Assembly: GCA_030425205.1 (NCBI GenBank)
Contig: JAUIAP010000031.1
Location: 1-64,000 of the forward strand
DNA length: 64,000 bases
Direction: 5' to 3'
Origin: Anaerolineae bacterium
Lineage (GTDB): Bacteria; Chloroflexota; Anaerolineae; Promineifilales; Promineifilaceae
Shown: one piece after another, positions 1 to 11,627 of the stretch
Position numbering within the stretch: the stretch's first letter is position 1
Layout of the letters: each line of letters begins with the position of its first letter
The notes under the pieces: generated by a model
The model's database searches: none
What the model was told of the DNA's origin: nothing
The model's input: the letters and a program-made list of their open reading frames with translations, nothing else
Program-made: the position numbers and the translations under genes

Positions 1-126
1 CTGATTGAGTTGACGAGCCACTCTCTACTGATTCAAAAAGGGAACGAGCTTAACCCGCGCTATGCGATTCACAGAATTTCAGAGCAGTTTCTAAAAGTTG
101 AGGTGATTCGATGGCACAAGAGGTAG
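1..126 (+). CDS. C-terminal end of an NB-ARC/STAND-type ATPase (partial)
   Basis: An open frame runs from the first base of the window to a TAG at 124-126. Its last residues read as LLIQKG, then RYAIHRISEQFLK and EVIRW. A leucine-rich strand followed by a 'R-Y-x-I-H-R-L/I-x-x-x-F-L' helix is the usual end of the winged-helix part of NB-ARC-type regulators in Chloroflexota, so I infer a STAND ATPase whose body lies to the left. The stop lies inside the next gene, a 16-base overlap, so ATPase and TPR are likely translated together. Only about 41 residues are visible, so the family call rests on this short tail. Confidence 0.45.
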   Translation: MIELTSHSLLIQKGNELNPRYAIHRISEQFLKVEVIRWHKR

Positions 127-1286
127 ACCGAGACTTTGCCGAATTCGTCGAAACCAGTTTGGAAATCGGGATCGCGGACACAGTTGATCTGAACGACAAA
201 AAACTGACTGACATGCAGGACGAATGGGAGAGTTTGCTCATTGCCGTTCAGTATGGCGTATCGCTCTATCCAAAACTGACTGCAAAACTGTGTCTGGCAC
301 TTTTTCCCCTTTTTGAACGTGCAGGCGCAACTGCAATAGGGATCGAAAATTACACACGCCTGCTTGCTGCAACCTCTCTGCCCGCAGAAACACAGGCTCA
401 AATAGCTGACCGTCTAGGCGTTCTTTATCGCACACGAGGCGACAGCAATAAGGCGATTTTATACCATCAGCAGGCACTCAGCTTAACACAGAGTCGTCAA
501 CAAAAAGCGAAGTGTCACGTCCACAGCGCACTGGCCTATTTCGACCAGCACAATTATGCAGCGGCTCAACACCACGCCGACATTGCCACACAGTGTATGG
601 AACAAAGTGACGATCGGAGCTTGGGCTCATTACAAAACATTCACGGCTTGATTGCCCTTCATACAGGGCAGTACGAGCAAGCTATCACCTATTTTCAGCA
701 GGCGATCTCCGTTTGGAAAAAAATTGGCGACAAAAGCTATCATGGCACCACACTTAACAATCTCGGCTTAACACGAACCAAATTAGGACAATACGCAGAT
801 GCGTTACAGATTTTTGAGGAAGCGTTACTGATTATAGAAAAGACGGTCAATGAAACAGAGCGGGTGCGCATTCTGTTAAATACGGGCGTAATGTTTAACA
901 GACTTGGTCAGTTTGGAAAAGGATTACAAGCGTTTGAAAAAGCAGACCGCAAACAATTTCGCACAATACCAAACCCGAAACTTCAAGCCCAATTAGATAC
1001 AAGTATCGGCTACACCTTAATTCAACTGGCACGTCCAGAGGAGGCAATTCTCTCTCTAGATGACGCGCTTGAGAAATGGACGCTGTTGGCGGACAAACTA
1101 AATTTTGCCAATGCGCTAGGCGAGCGCGGTCGGGCTTGGATTCAATTGGGGGAGATAGAAAAAGGGCGCGCTGAGTTGGATGAGGCAATTTTGCAGTTAG
1201 CTCACTTTCAAGACGATGTTTGGGGCAAACAACTGTTGCAAGAGTTTCAACGTGAGCGAGAAAATGCGGGTCAATCGGCCGATTGA
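111..1286 (+). CDS. TPR-repeat protein, partner of upstream NB-ARC ATPase
   Basis: This 391-residue protein is built of tetratricopeptide repeats from about residue 90 to the end. Typical helix pairs are visible, for example 'G-x-Y-E-Q-A-I-x-Y-F-Q-Q-A' and 'L-G-Q-Y-A-D-A-L-Q-I-F-E-E-A'. There is no signal peptide or membrane segment, so it should be cytoplasmic. TPR arrays of this sort form the sensor arm of STAND regulators. Here the array is a separate gene whose ATG overlaps the end of the upstream ATPase frame, with GAGGTG as ribosome-binding site five bases before it. I infer a split STAND sensor. The final codons before the stop (Ser-Ala-Asp) are made by a TCGGCCGA palindrome at 1275-1282, centred in a 16-bp perfect palindrome. 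Confidence 0.75.
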   Translation: MAQEVDRDFAEFVETSLEIGIADTVDLNDKKLTDMQDEWESLLIAVQYGVSLYPKLTAKLCLALFPLFERAGATAIGIENYTRLLAATSLPAETQAQIADRLGVLYRTRGDSNKAILYHQQALSLTQSRQQKAKCHVHSALAYFDQHNYAAAQHHADIATQCMEQSDDRSLGSLQNIHGLIALHTGQYEQAITYFQQAISVWKKIGDKSYHGTTLNNLGLTRTKLGQYADALQIFEEALLIIEKTVNETERVRILLNTGVMFNRLGQFGKGLQAFEKADRKQFRTIPNPKLQAQLDTSIGYTLIQLARPEEAILSLDDALEKWTLLADKLNFANALGERGRAWIQLGEIEKGRAELDEAILQLAHFQDDVWGKQLLQEFQRERENAGQSAD

Positions 1287-1495
1287 CCTGTTTCTCAGTT
1301 AGCAGTCGGTTCCACTCCTAAAACCACGACGAGTTATCGCACTCTGACTTTGCGTTGCCGCATAAGGATTATGCGTTTGGGTTGTCCTACCGGGCTGATT
1401 ATCGAGGCGGCAGGTGCATCTATCATCATCGCAGAAGATGCAGATAAATATGCGTTTGCCAACACGCCCGACTACTCGTTTGCAACCAATCAAGA

Positions 1496-4429
1496 TCAGT
1501 CTAGCGGTGTGCACACGACAACACAAAAAAGTATGCCGATCAGAGAGAACAGAAGACGGCTTGGAATAGCTGGATTTTCGGCCGAAAATCCCCCCAACCC
1601 CACCGCCGTCGGCACCCCCTCATACTCAAACGCTCCGATGTCACAATCTGCGCCTTGTGGTCGCGCCACGCCGCGCTGATCGATGGCGAGACAAGATGCG
1701 CTGCTCGCCGCATTGATGGCGGGGCTGGTTGGCGCGAGCGCATAGGTCTTTGTCGCGCCGCCATTGTCAGCGAGTAGATTGAGTTGGGGATCGGCCGAAA
1801 TCATCCCCACACAGGCAAGATTGCGCGACCCATTTATCAAGCTGCCACTATTGCCGCCGAGCAACGCACGATTGACACAGTTGCCACCCAAATTATTGGC
1901 GACGATGGTGTTATGCAGATAGAGCGTGCCACCGTTGTTATTATGAATACCGCCACCAAACGCATAGCCGTTGTCATCGGCAAAGTTGTCGGCGATGGTG
2001 GCGTGGCGCAGCGTTAGCGTGCCGCCATTGTTGAAAATTGCGCCGCCCCCAGCCGTGCCGCGTGTGCGCGTCATCACACGCGCATCGTTGCCGCTAAACG
2101 TGCTGTTCTGCACAGAGGCCAAGCCGCCGTTGTAGAGACCCGCGCCGCCACTGCCACCACTCGTCACCTTGTTGAGCAATAGTAAGCTGCGCTCCAGCAC
2201 CAGTTCGCCCGTTGCGCTGACAAACAGCCCGCCGCCAAAATCGGCCGCCGTATTTTCGTTGATGGTACTGTCCCGCACGATCACTTTGCCAGTCGCATAA
2301 ATACCCGCCCCTTCCGTTGCGACATTGTTACTGATTTGGACGCGCTCCAGCGTCAAAACGCCGCCGCTGTGCAGAACCGCGCCGCCACTTGTCGCCGCGC
2401 CATTGCGTAAGATAACGTTTCGCAGCGTACTCGTCTCAAAACGGTGATCGATAAGGCGACCCTGTTGGGCTGCGTCGAGGATGGTGGGGTTGCTAAAATC
2501 GGCCGATTTCCAATTCGCCAGCGAGTACCCCCCTTCCAACGTGTGTGCTGTGATGAGAAAGATCATCTGCCCCGCCCCGCCCGTTCCTAGACAATGACCC
2601 GCCAGTTTGACAAAACTGCCTGCCGCATCAATCGCCTGCTGCACGGCCGCGCCATCCACGCTGCTAAACACCGTGACACCATGATCGGGCGTGGCAAAAC
2701 AGCCGTCTGGCGGTGCGTCCTCCTGCACCTCAAACGCACCAATATCGCACGCGCCGACGTTACGCGGTTCGCCGCGCTGGTCGGTTTCAGGACATTGCGC
2801 GTTACTACCTGCGTTAATGGCGGGGCTTCCTTCGAGCAGCGCATGTGTCTGCGTCGCGCCGCCGTTGTCTGCCAGTGCGCCGAGCAGTGGATCACCCGTC
2901 AGCGTTGCGCCGCACGAGCCATCTTCAATCAGCGTATTGGTCAGCGTCGCACCTCCCGCGCAGTCGGAGCCGCCGCTGCTGTTGGCAATAATCGTGTTGA
3001 TCAGCGTCGCCGTGCCTGAATTGGTGAAGCCGATGCCGTTTTGCGGCTGACCGTTTTGCGTCGTTGTGCTGTTGTCGCTGATCGTGGTGTTCGTGAGCGT
3101 GATGGTTCCGCGATTGTCGATGCCAGCGATGGAGGGCGCAGAGGGTGAAGAATTGTTGCTGATGGTGCTGTTGGTGATTTCGGCCGATCCCACATTCAAC
3201 AACGCCCCGCGCCCCAGCCCGTGGGATACCTCAATGCCGTGAATCGTGCTGCCGTTTACGTCAAGCGTCCCGCTGTTGAAAATACCACCCGCACTGTCCA
3301 AACTAAAGCTGTTGGCGATCGTTGTGTTTGCCTCAATCGTCAGCACACTTGTGTTGTGAATGGCGCCTGCGCCAAACGTGCTGCGCCCGTCAATCAGCGT
3401 GCTGTCACGGATGATGAGGCTGCCGCTGTTGTGAATGTGACCCGACGACTCGCCGCTCCCATTCCGCATTACGACATTCTCAATTCGCCCGTCCCCACTG
3501 GCGTGAAGCAGGCTGCCAGCAGCATAGCTTGCCGTATGGCTGAGGATTTGCGTCGAGTCGATGCTCAATTGCCCGACATTAAAGAGTGCGCCGCCCGATC
3601 CTTCGCCCGCGCCATTTTCAGCCAGCGTGCTGTCCGATATGGTCAGTGAGCCGCGACTGTAGATACCGCCGCCACTCCCGAAGACGGTGCGATTGTTGTG
3701 GATTTCGGCCGATACAATCGTGATGTTTTTATCACCCGCCACGCCACCGCCGTCTCCATTCGTGCTGAAATTATGGCTGACTGCGCCGCCCGTTATGCTG
3801 ATATCGCCATTTTCAGCCGCTATGCCGCCGCCGCCAGCATTGGTGCTGCTGTTTTGTGTCACCAGCGAATCAGACAGATCGAGATCGCCGTTGCGGATAA
3901 AAATACCGCCGCCGCGCCCGCCGTCAATGCCTGTGTCATCCCCCGTGATGCTGTCGCGCACGGTGACGTTGGACAGGTCAAGATCGCCATCCGTCGCAAA
4001 TATGCCGCCACCGTCCCCCTGAAAGTTGCCGTTTTGCATGACAATATTGCCCATCAAAACATCTACACCGTTGATATAGATGATGCGTCCAGCGCGATTC
4101 GCGTCCAGCGTCGATTGCGCCGCAGCGCTCAGCGGCAGCCACGTCGTGCTGTCGTATCCGCCATAAATCGAAAGGGACTTGTCGATGTAGAGCAGTTGCG
4201 GCGTGCCGTTAACGATTTGCGTGCCTGTGCATGTGCCAGCGACGCGCACGGTCGTGCCGCTGCTGGCTGAATTGACCGCTTGCTGGATGGCGGAGGCGTC
4301 TGCGCTGGAAAAGACGGTTGTGCCATCATCATGGGTGGCGTGGCAGGTGTTGGCCGCTTCGGCCGCATAAACACCAAACAGCCCAATGCTGATCAGGAGC
4401 AGTGTGATAAATGCGATGCGTGTTTTCAT
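1496..4429 (-). CDS. Secreted beta-helix protein with two choice-of-anchor-Q modules
   Basis: This protein of about 977 residues starts at the ATG at 4427-4429 (Met-Lys-Thr-Arg), followed by a clear signal peptide ending near Ala-Glu-Ala. Its ATG overlaps the TGA of the upstream gene (ATGA), so the two are translationally coupled. The longer upstream start would add 24 residues ahead of the signal peptide. The body has two copies of a 'C-x-A-T-x-D-x-G-x-T-V-F-S-S' opening module. Each is followed by right-handed beta-helix rungs rich in GGGI, SG and NS-T, and each ends in a '[21 protein letters not shown] ... DQRG ... CDIGAFE' segment typical of choice-of-anchor Q domains. A hydrophobic helix ([14 protein letters not shown]) closes the protein and likely anchors it. 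Role inferred: cell-surface adhesin or polymorphic outer-layer protein. Confidence 0.8.
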   Translation of the reverse strand: MKTRIAFITLLLISIGLFGVYAAEAANTCHATHDDGTTVFSSADASAIQQAVNSASSGTTVRVAGTCTGTQIVNGTPQLLYIDKSLSIYGGYDSTTWLPLSAAAQSTLDANRAGRIIYINGVDVLMGNIVMQNGNFQGDGGGIFATDGDLDLSNVTVRDSITGDDTGIDGGRGGGIFIRNGDLDLSDSLVTQNSSTNAGGGGIAAENGDISITGGAVSHNFSTNGDGGGVAGDKNITIVSAEIHNNRTVFGSGGGIYSRGSLTISDSTLAENGAGEGSGGALFNVGQLSIDSTQILSHTASYAAGSLLHASGDGRIENVVMRNGSGESSGHIHNSGSLIIRDSTLIDGRSTFGAGAIHNTSVLTIEANTTIANSFSLDSAGGIFNSGTLDVNGSTIHGIEVSHGLGRGALLNVGSAEITNSTISNNSSPSAPSIAGIDNRGTITLTNTTISDNSTTTQNGQPQNGIGFTNSGTATLINTIIANSSGGSDCAGGATLTNTLIEDGSCGATLTGDPLLGALADNGGATQTHALLEGSPAINAGSNAQCPETDQRGEPRNVGACDIGAFEVQEDAPPDGCFATPDHGVTVFSSVDGAAVQQAIDAAGSFVKLAGHCLGTGGAGQMIFLITAHTLEGGYSLANWKSADFSNPTILDAAQQGRLIDHRFETSTLRNVILRNGAATSGGAVLHSGGVLTLERVQISNNVATEGAGIYATGKVIVRDSTINENTAADFGGGLFVSATGELVLERSLLLLNKVTSGGSGGAGLYNGGLASVQNSTFSGNDARVMTRTRGTAGGGAIFNNGGTLTLRHATIADNFADDNGYAFGGGIHNNNGGTLYLHNTIVANNLGGNCVNRALLGGNSGSLINGSRNLACVGMISADPQLNLLADNGGATKTYALAPTSPAINAASSASCLAIDQRGVARPQGADCDIGAFEYEGVPTAVGLGGFSAENPAIPSRLLFSLIGILFCVVVCTPLD

Positions 4430-7400
4430 GGTAGCTGTCGGATCACGGGCAAAAACGTATGGAATCCATAGCGCAAGTTGACGTTCGCCGTGTTGTCCCA
4501 ATCGGCCGATTCCATCCCCCCATGTGAAATCTCAGCCTGAATCGTTATCGTCGTGTTAAGCGGTTGGATGCGATTATATTGTAGGGTGAGATTGTGGCTA
4601 TTTTCGGCCGAAATCTCTCCCACCTGCCAGCGCACCACATTGCCTGTCACATTATACCCCGCCGTGCCATCCACCACGGTGAACCCAACTGGTAACGTCA
4701 GTGTAACCTCGCCATCCGTCGCCGCAAGCGGCGCATGATTGCCGTAATGAATCGTGACCGCCACCTGCTCTCCGTTGGCGATCATCTGCTTGTCGCTGAC
4801 GAGCCTCACCCACGTATTGGGTGTGGCGGCTCCCAAGGCGACGTTATCAATCGCCACATTGAGTCGCGGTTCACCCATCGCCTGCTTAACTCCGAACGTC
4901 ACCGTCACCGTCTTCCCAGCCCACGCCGACATATCCGCCCAAAACGGCTGCCAGCGCATCGTAAGCTGTGGGGCCGCAAGTTCGGTCAGCGCACTGCCAT
5001 CGTCAACCGTCACAACCATCTGCGTCTCATCATCTGGTGCAATATCCCCCACCCCGCGTGCCAGCCAGCTCAACGTTTGCGCCTCAGCTGTCCCAACGGT
5101 GACGACCTGCTGTGCCGTTGCCTCTGTCGCGCTCGCCGCCGGTGTCCGTGCAGTGTAGCGCAATTTGGGGATGTTCGTCTGTGTATCAGGGTCGTAGCCT
5201 AAGTATCCCCACGCCACCGTCGCTCCCACCGCAGGAGATGGAATCAGCGTCGGCGTGTTACCGTCATACTGGGTTGTCAAAATCGTCTGGCTAAACTGCG
5301 TTGCGCCGTGTGGCAGCTGGTGCTGGATAAGTGACCCTGTGAAGCTGCGATACACAACATACACCGTACCAGTTGCATCGACCGTCATGCGTATCTGATT
5401 CGAACCATCAATCTCAATCGGGATGGGCACAGTGGCTGACCCGTTCACCAAGCGTTGATAAAACCGCTCTTCCGACCCAAACTCAGCCGTAATGGTGTGC
5501 AGATTGCCGCCTGCGTCCACCGCCATACCGAACAGTCCACGCTGCGTCAGCACGACGCCGTAATCGTGCCAACTGCCAGCCACATCGCGCACGGCATAGC
5601 GCACGACGTTCATGTAAAACCCGTTGGCGTCCAGCAAATCGTCTCCCCAAAGTAGATGGACGCGCCCGTATGCATCGAAGCCAAGTCTCCCGCCGCTGCC
5701 GCTAGAATAGCCGCTGTGAAATGTGAGCGTTTCGGCCGATTGCCACCCATCGTCATATCTGATATGGACGAGCGACTCTTCAGAGTTGTATAGGTCGAGA
5801 ACCAGCGCCGCCGCACCGTTCTGTGCCAGCGCAACCGCTCGCAACCCATAGCTCGTCGGCATGACGGTCGTGCGCTTTTGCCATGCGCCGTTCTTGGACT
5901 TCGTAAAGTGGTAGAAGCGGGACGGACTGCTGATCGAGCCACTAGAGCCGAGCATGTAGAGCGTATCGCCGTCAATTTGTAGGTGAATGTTTTGCAGGTT
6001 GGACGAGTTGGGGATTGCCGTTTGTGTCACCGTGCCATCGGGCGCGATCACCATTTGGGTCAGATTATCGGTGAGCGTTCGGCCGATAATGTGCAGATTT
6101 CCCGCATCGTCATACTGCCCAGCATTTTCTAGCACGCCATCCACATCGTATTCGCGGCGCATCACACACGGGTCGGTGCAGCTTGCCCCTGCCAGACCCA
6201 ACGTGCCGCTGTGAGCAGCCACCGCCGTGCGCGTCATATCCGTCAGTATCCAATCCCCCAGTTGTTCAAAACTCCCTGCCGTGATCGCACTGTCTTGCGG
6301 TGGCAGATAGTGCGCCATGTTGTATTGTCCATTTGGGGTCGCTGGAAAATCCCCGTTTGGCAGCGTCACCTTATGCGTGGTTGTCGAGAGCGTATACGCA
6401 TGAAACTGTCCCGCCGCATCACTTTGCGCTGGCTCGACTGGCTGTGGTGCAATTGCCAGCGGTGCATGAGGCAACCGATTGCCGCGATTGTCCACCACCG
6501 TCCCGCGCATTTCACCCGCAACGAGCGTCGTTTTTTCTCCATACGGCGACTCCCATGCCTCATAGTTGTACGCATCATCGCGCGCGCGGCTGCGGAAATA
6601 AACCGTCTCGCCCACTGTACCCGCATACGCCTTTATGCTGCCATAAGTCGCTGCGACAAACGGCTGCCACGTCCCGTTTTCACCCACGCGCACCTCTATT
6701 TCGATTATCGCCTCGTTGAAGCTGTCGGGATCTTCATCCGTTAACCGCCACTGTATGTAAGGCTGGTACACTAAGCTGTATTGCGGCAGCGGATAAAGCG
6801 ACGACTGTGGCGCGACCGTGTCAGTACTAACCCAATCGGCTCCTGCACTCAATGGTTGGTTGATAAATGGCTGCGCGTAATGGTTACTAACCTCAATGCG
6901 CTCCGTCATGAGGGCTTCTATGTACAACTGCCCCTGATAGACGATGAAATCTACCAGCGAGTAGACGACGTGCTCTCCGCTCGGTGACCAGCCGCTTGCC
7001 CACGTGTCGAACATGTGGCCGCGATCTGCCAACACAGTGACCTGCGCGGTCTCTAAATCGACCGTCATCAGCTCTTGCCATGTATCGCCGTCGGGGTCGC
7101 CATCAAATGCGATGGTGCGGCCGTCGGGCGACCACTGTGGGCGGAAGCTGTAGGGCGTGTTGTTCACTTGGCGCAGGTTGCCACCGTTCACGTCCAATGT
7201 GTAGATGCGATAGCCGCCCGTGCGCCGCGAGATAAATGCCAACTGCTTGCCATCGGGCGACCATGTGGGCATGCCGTCGTAATCTGGGTGGGTCGTCATG
7301 CGGCGCACGTTGCCACCGTCGGCATTCATAATGAAAATGTCGGGCTGTCCGTGCAGGTCAGACTGATAGGCGATTTGCGTGCCGTCGGGCGACCATTTGG

Positions 7401-7830
7401 GGGCGGTCTCATCGGCCGATCCGCTCGTCAACTGCCGCAACCCACCGCCATGATATGCCATGCTGTAGAGATCATAACTCCCCGCCGCATCGCTGACGAA
7501 AACGACCATTTCTGCGCCACGTGACAAGTTGGGCTGAATCTCAGACGCTGGTGACCCGGCAATCGTTGCTGGCGGGCCAAAAATACCATCATTGATCATT
7601 CTCACCTGCCAGCCACTTTCGTTGTCAAACTGCTGAAAGACGACCCGCGCATCGCGGTACTGATCCCGCGCGCCCGCCGCTGGTGGGACAGGTGACAAAT
7701 CTACATTCGGGGCGACGGGAAGCGTCGCGCTGATGTGACGGTCGGCTCGTTCGCCACTATCCGCCTGCACCAGCCAAACGCTTAACAACAACATGACACT
7801 ACCTAACAAAATACAGATTGTTCTGGACAC
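4426..7830 (-). CDS. Secreted TolB-like PD40 beta-propeller protein
   Basis: This 1134-residue protein uses a GTG start at 7830 with AGGGAGA upstream, followed by a signal peptide ([19 protein letters not shown]). Residues about 90-290 contain repeated 'P-x-W-S-P-D-G-x-x-I-A-F/Y' blades of the TolB/PD40 propeller. A large middle part has Ig-like and further propeller-like strands. The end carries a DUF11-like module ([14 protein letters not shown], then [12 protein letters not shown]) and stops with F-L-P-V-I-R, an ending I associate with Chloroflexota extracellular proteins. It is the first gene of a two-gene operon with the beta-helix protein that overlaps its stop. Likely role: surface-exposed scaffold or binding protein. 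No catalytic motif is visible. Confidence 0.8.
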   Translation of the reverse strand: MSRTICILLGSVMLLLSVWLVQADSGERADRHISATLPVAPNVDLSPVPPAAGARDQYRDARVVFQQFDNESGWQVRMINDGIFGPPATIAGSPASEIQPNLSRGAEMVVFVSDAAGSYDLYSMAYHGGGLRQLTSGSADETAPKWSPDGTQIAYQSDLHGQPDIFIMNADGGNVRRMTTHPDYDGMPTWSPDGKQLAFISRRTGGYRIYTLDVNGGNLRQVNNTPYSFRPQWSPDGRTIAFDGDPDGDTWQELMTVDLETAQVTVLADRGHMFDTWASGWSPSGEHVVYSLVDFIVYQGQLYIEALMTERIEVSNHYAQPFINQPLSAGADWVSTDTVAPQSSLYPLPQYSLVYQPYIQWRLTDEDPDSFNEAIIEIEVRVGENGTWQPFVAATYGSIKAYAGTVGETVYFRSRARDDAYNYEAWESPYGEKTTLVAGEMRGTVVDNRGNRLPHAPLAIAPQPVEPAQSDAAGQFHAYTLSTTTHKVTLPNGDFPATPNGQYNMAHYLPPQDSAITAGSFEQLGDWILTDMTRTAVAAHSGTLGLAGASCTDPCVMRREYDVDGVLENAGQYDDAGNLHIIGRTLTDNLTQMVIAPDGTVTQTAIPNSSNLQNIHLQIDGDTLYMLGSSGSISSPSRFYHFTKSKNGAWQKRTTVMPTSYGLRAVALAQNGAAALVLDLYNSEESLVHIRYDDGWQSAETLTFHSGYSSGSGGRLGFDAYGRVHLLWGDDLLDANGFYMNVVRYAVRDVAGSWHDYGVVLTQRGLFGMAVDAGGNLHTITAEFGSEERFYQRLVNGSATVPIPIEIDGSNQIRMTVDATGTVYVVYRSFTGSLIQHQLPHGATQFSQTILTTQYDGNTPTLIPSPAVGATVAWGYLGYDPDTQTNIPKLRYTARTPAASATEATAQQVVTVGTAEAQTLSWLARGVGDIAPDDETQMVVTVDDGSALTELAAPQLTMRWQPFWADMSAWAGKTVTVTFGVKQAMGEPRLNVAIDNVALGAATPNTWVRLVSDKQMIANGEQVAVTIHYGNHAPLAATDGEVTLTLPVGFTVVDGTAGYNVTGNVVRWQVGEISAENSHNLTLQYNRIQPLNTTITIQAEISHGGMESADWDNTANVNLRYGFHTFLPVIRQLP

Positions 7831-8216
7831 AATATTCTCCCTGATGAAACGCTTTTTGGAACCTAACTTTTATGCGCTACGATTGTCCTGCATGTCGGGT
7901 ATTTTGAGCAACCCCAAAATTTGGTGCCTTTGTTTGTCCCGCGTTTGGCCGTTGTTTTTCCATTCCACAGTTCTGTCTCCTTCTGCCACTTTTTAGCATG
8001 CAAATGCCCCGCAATTGTTTGTGTCCATGCAGCAATAACTATCGCTGCTTGCTATAATTGTTGCCATGTCGTTTACAGCAATCGGTAAGCGAACCACACG
8101 TTGAATCAAATTGAATAAGGGTCTCATTTAGTACATCTGTTGAAGATGTGTTGACCGCCTCACACTGAACAGACATCGAGTCGATAGTTGAATGCAGTGA
8201 GGCAACGGAGTCGATA
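7831..8216. other. Divergent intergenic region, 386 bp
   Basis: This region separates the divergent propeller gene and subtilisin-fusion gene and must hold both promoters. The only organised signal I see is the imperfect dyad at 8032-8064, which overlaps a TATAAT. The one open frame here, on the minus strand at 8039-8326, runs into the start of the protease gene and has no family features. I do not call it a gene. Confidence 0.5.
8032..8064 (+). promoter_or_regulatory. Imperfect dyad overlapping a TATAAT -10-like box
   Basis: Two 14-base arms (8032-8045 and 8051-8064) match at 11 positions as an inverted repeat around a 5-base centre. The right arm contains TATAAT at 8053-8058. It lies about 160 bases before the protease start. 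A regulator site is plausible, but no good -35 box stands at 17 bases, so the promoter call is weak. Confidence 0.3.
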
Positions 8217-11200
8217 ATGAAACGAGGTCTGTTGATTTGCTGTAGCGCGATGCTACTCATTTTTTTCGGATGGCAGCACATTTCGGCCGAAACAAGTTCG
8301 CTTGCAAAAGTAGACCCAGACATCATTGCGCAATTTCAAAGTCGTGACAGTAGCGCCAGCTATCTTGTTTGGATGCAGGAACAAGCCGACCTAAGTGCCG
8401 CCTACACCATCCAAGATTGGGACGCACGCGGTTGGTATGTCTATCACACCTTACGCACGACAGCCGATGCATCCCAACAGCAGTTGCGGGAATTACTCGA
8501 AAAGGCGCGTCAACAACAGCCAGCTATCGAATTTGAACCGTACTACATTATCAATGCCGTTGCGGTGCAGTCTGACTTTTCCACCCTGAGTCAAATTGCG
8601 ACGCTGCCTGAGGTGCGGCATATTTCGGCCGAACCACAACTGACCCTCCCAGAGCCACAAATCAGAACAACGCAACCCACGCGGGCAACGCCTGCCATGA
8701 TCCCGTATGGCATCGAACAACTGCGCGCCGTTGACGTTTGGGAGCAATTCGGCGAGCGCGGAAAGGGGGTCGTCGTCGCCAATTTGGATACGGGAGTGGC
8801 CCACACCCATCCAGCGTTAGCAGAAAACTATCGCGGCCGACTCGGAACGTATGGCTATGACCACAATTACAATTGGTATGATTTTGCCGCACAATCGCCA
8901 GTGCCAGTGGATAACGATGGGCACGGAACCCACACAATGGGGACGATCGCTGGCAATGACGCGAACACTGTCTACGGTCTTGCCCCCGATGCATCGTGGA
9001 TGACCGTGCGCGTTTGTACAACAAGCCAATCCTGCTACAACTTTATCAATGCGGCTCAATGGGCGCTGGCACCCTTCCCGATCAGTGGACAAACAGAGCT
9101 TGCCGATCCAGCGCTGCGCCCAAACGTCGTCAACAATTCGTGGGAATACATTTCGACCAATGCCCAGTTTCAGCAGATTGCCGATGCGTGGCACGCGGCT
9201 GGCATGATCGCCATCTTTGCTGCGGGCAATCACGGCGGCAGTGTGGGGAGCATTTCAAGCCCTGGCGAATACTGTAATGTGATCGGCGTTGGCGCATCGG
9301 CCGAAAATGGTTCGATTGCCTCTTTCAGCGGACGGGGGCCTGGTCACTTTGCCCCCTGTCAAACAAGTAAACCCGACCTCGCTGCGCCCGGTGTTGATGT
9401 CCTATCTGCCTATCCACCCGACGACGTTCAGACACTGTCGGGTACGTCGATGGCGTCGCCGCATGTCGCTGGATGTGTGGCACTCCTATTGGGGCTTGAT
9501 CCGACATTGAGTTATGCTGAAGTGTTCGCATTACTGACAGAAACTGCGCAAGATTTAGGCGCAGTGGGATTTGACTACCATGCCGGACATGGGCGTGTCG
9601 ATTGCTATGCAGCGGCCAGCAAATTGACCTTTCTGACCGTCCATCCTGAATCACAGGCGGTTTGTGGGGGCGATTCGGCCGAATTTCAGCTCAACCTGAT
9701 CCGTGGGGACCGCCCCCCCTTTGAAGTCACCCTCAGCCAAAGTGGTGCGCCAGCTGGCGGTTCTGCCAGCTTTACAGCGAACCCGATCTCGGCGGGCTGG
9801 CCCGCGACCACAACCTTACTGATTACTGCCCCAGCAACGGCGAGTACCAGCGCGATTGCGCTCACCGCCACGACCCTTACCGAAACACGCCAAGTTACCG
9901 TCACACTCAATGTTTTCAGCACTGTCCCTGCCAGCACCACATTATTGACACCAGCTGACAATGCCATCAATGTTGGTCAACGGCCAAACTTGACATGGCA
10001 GCCAGTCGCTGCGGAGCGCTACCTTGTTGAAATTGCCAGCGATAGCGGGTTTGCAAATGTTGTTTACTCAGCCACCGTCGCGACAGCAGCGCATCAACCT
10101 CATCAAGACCTACCAGCCAATCAGCGGTTGTACTGGCGTGTAACACCCCAAAACCCTTGCGGTGTGGGCGCAGTAACAGGGGGACAACCCTTTCAAACCA
10201 CGACGCCGATCATCTTTGTTAGCCCGACGACGCATCGCACAATGGACGGCGCGAGTTGGGCAACTGCGTTCAACAGTCTAGCCTTAGCCATGCAAGTCGC
10301 CGCGCCTACGACTGAAATATGGGTCGCCAGCGGCACCTATACGCCGGGCAATCGCGCACAGGACAGCTTTGAGTTGCGGGATGGCGTCCATGTATACGGT
10401 GGCTTCGCTGGGGATGAAGCGAGCCTCACCGAGCGCAATGCCGATCCAGCCACCAATGCGACCATTTTGGATGGCAACAACGTCAACGAGCATGTCGTCA
10501 GCGCATACTTTTTGCAGTCAGCCGCCCGTTTAGACGGGTTTACCGTGCGCGGCGGCAATGCTTCGGACGATGGTGGGGGCATCTTTGTCAGATCCAGCCA
10601 GCTTACCCTTTCTAACTTAATCATCGAAGATAATGCTGCCTATGATGGTGGGGGCGGCCTCTACGCATCTGGGCCAATGACAATCACCCTGCAAAATAGT
10701 GTCGTGCGTCGCAATCGCGCCACCCGAGGGGGCGGAATCGCTGGACAGGCTTTCGTTGTAAGTCAAACGCGCATCGAGCAAAACCACGCCGACTTCACAG
10801 GAGGTGGAATGCATGCGGTTGGCTATCTCGATCTAACCAACGTTCACCTGCGCGGCAATACCGCTAATTTAGGAGGTGGGATGCTACTCAACGACGGCAA
10901 GTTCAATAACGTGTTGTTTGTTGGCAACGTCAGCTCCAATCAAGGCGGGGGCATCTATATGAGTGGCAGTGATAGCACCCCGCATTTTACGAACACCACC
11001 TTTGTCAGAAATCGAGCCAGCGTGCAGGGCGGCGCGATCTATGATGCTTCTGCGCAATTTGGGAACGCTGGACCACGTGTCACGAACAGCATTTTCTGGC
11101 GCAATACACCCGAGAATGTTTACAAATATCGCAACGGTCACTTCTCTCTAAACGATTCCCTGATCGAGGCGGGCTGCCCCAATCGCGTGCTGTGTGGCGG

Positions 11201-11627
11201 ACTTCTTCTGACCAGTAACCCCCTTTTTGTACAGCTCCCCACGGCTGGACCGGATGCCATCTGGGGAACCGCCGATGACGTTTATGGGGATCAGCAGTTG
11301 CAGCCAGACTCACCTGCCTTAGACGCAGGCAACAATAGTTGGCTACCTCAAGATACAACTGATCTTGACCAAGATGGCAATGTTAGTGAAGAGATTCCCT
11401 ATGATCTAGCCAATGCACGGCGACGCATTGATGCAACTGCAACTGATGTCGGATCTGGCTCTGCCCCGTTGGTCGATCTCGGTGCCTATGAATGTCAGAG
11501 TTGCGGCATTCCAACAGCGACGACGCTGCAAATGGTCAAGTCCCAAGTGGCACACACGGCCTTCTATTGGGTACTGTTCTGTTTATTGCTTGCCATCACA
11601 TATCTCTGTTGGCGGCAGCCGATCTAA
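8217..11627 (+). CDS. Secreted subtilisin-like (S8) protease fused to beta-helix domain
   Basis: This 1136-residue protein has a signal peptide at residues 1-24. A propeptide-like region precedes an S8 protease domain with all three catalytic motifs: Asp191 (ANLDTG), His236 (DGHGTH) and Ser411 (GTSMASPHVAG). The oxyanion-hole Asn338 sits in AAGNHG. After about residue 475 come Ig/FnIII-like strands, then a segment opening with IFVSPTTHRTMDGASW and GGFAGDE that leads into right-handed beta-helix rungs rich in DGGGG and GGGI. The C-terminal hydrophobic helix (FYWVLFCLLLAITYL) should anchor it. GGAG seven bases before the ATG supports the start. It probably processes neighbouring secreted proteins or digests external protein while held at the surface. 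The protease-beta-helix fusion is less common than either part alone. Confidence 0.88.
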   Translation: MKRGLLICCSAMLLIFFGWQHISAETSSLAKVDPDIIAQFQSRDSSASYLVWMQEQADLSAAYTIQDWDARGWYVYHTLRTTADASQQQLRELLEKARQQQPAIEFEPYYIINAVAVQSDFSTLSQIATLPEVRHISAEPQLTLPEPQIRTTQPTRATPAMIPYGIEQLRAVDVWEQFGERGKGVVVANLDTGVAHTHPALAENYRGRLGTYGYDHNYNWYDFAAQSPVPVDNDGHGTHTMGTIAGNDANTVYGLAPDASWMTVRVCTTSQSCYNFINAAQWALAPFPISGQTELADPALRPNVVNNSWEYISTNAQFQQIADAWHAAGMIAIFAAGNHGGSVGSISSPGEYCNVIGVGASAENGSIASFSGRGPGHFAPCQTSKPDLAAPGVDVLSAYPPDDVQTLSGTSMASPHVAGCVALLLGLDPTLSYAEVFALLTETAQDLGAVGFDYHAGHGRVDCYAAASKLTFLTVHPESQAVCGGDSAEFQLNLIRGDRPPFEVTLSQSGAPAGGSASFTANPISAGWPATTTLLITAPATASTSAIALTATTLTETRQVTVTLNVFSTVPASTTLLTPADNAINVGQRPNLTWQPVAAERYLVEIASDSGFANVVYSATVATAAHQPHQDLPANQRLYWRVTPQNPCGVGAVTGGQPFQTTTPIIFVSPTTHRTMDGASWATAFNSLALAMQVAAPTTEIWVASGTYTPGNRAQDSFELRDGVHVYGGFAGDEASLTERNADPATNATILDGNNVNEHVVSAYFLQSAARLDGFTVRGGNASDDGGGIFVRSSQLTLSNLIIEDNAAYDGGGGLYASGPMTITLQNSVVRRNRATRGGGIAGQAFVVSQTRIEQNHADFTGGGMHAVGYLDLTNVHLRGNTANLGGGMLLNDGKFNNVLFVGNVSSNQGGGIYMSGSDSTPHFTNTTFVRNRASVQGGAIYDASAQFGNAGPRVTNSIFWRNTPENVYKYRNGHFSLNDSLIEAGCPNRVLCGGLLLTSNPLFVQLPTAGPDAIWGTADDVYGDQQLQPDSPALDAGNNSWLPQDTTDLDQDGNVSEEIPYDLANARRRIDATATDVGSGSAPLVDLGAYECQSCGIPTATTLQMVKSQVAHTAFYWVLFCLLLAITYLCWRQPI

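Noticed and set aside
2236-2245. Near-matches such as TCGGCCGC and TCGGCCGT counted as palindrome copies
   Set aside because: They occur several times (for example 11683, 13345, 28911, 59839) but are not palindromic octamers. They were excluded from the count and may be decayed or background.
2594-4270. Long plus-strand ORFs opposite the beta-helix gene
   Set aside because: They are shadows produced by the repetitive codons of the minus-strand gene. Composition is arginine- and alanine-rich without domains.
8039-8326. 95-residue minus-strand ORF in the divergent promoter region
   Set aside because: It overlaps the well-supported start and signal peptide of the protease and has no family features.
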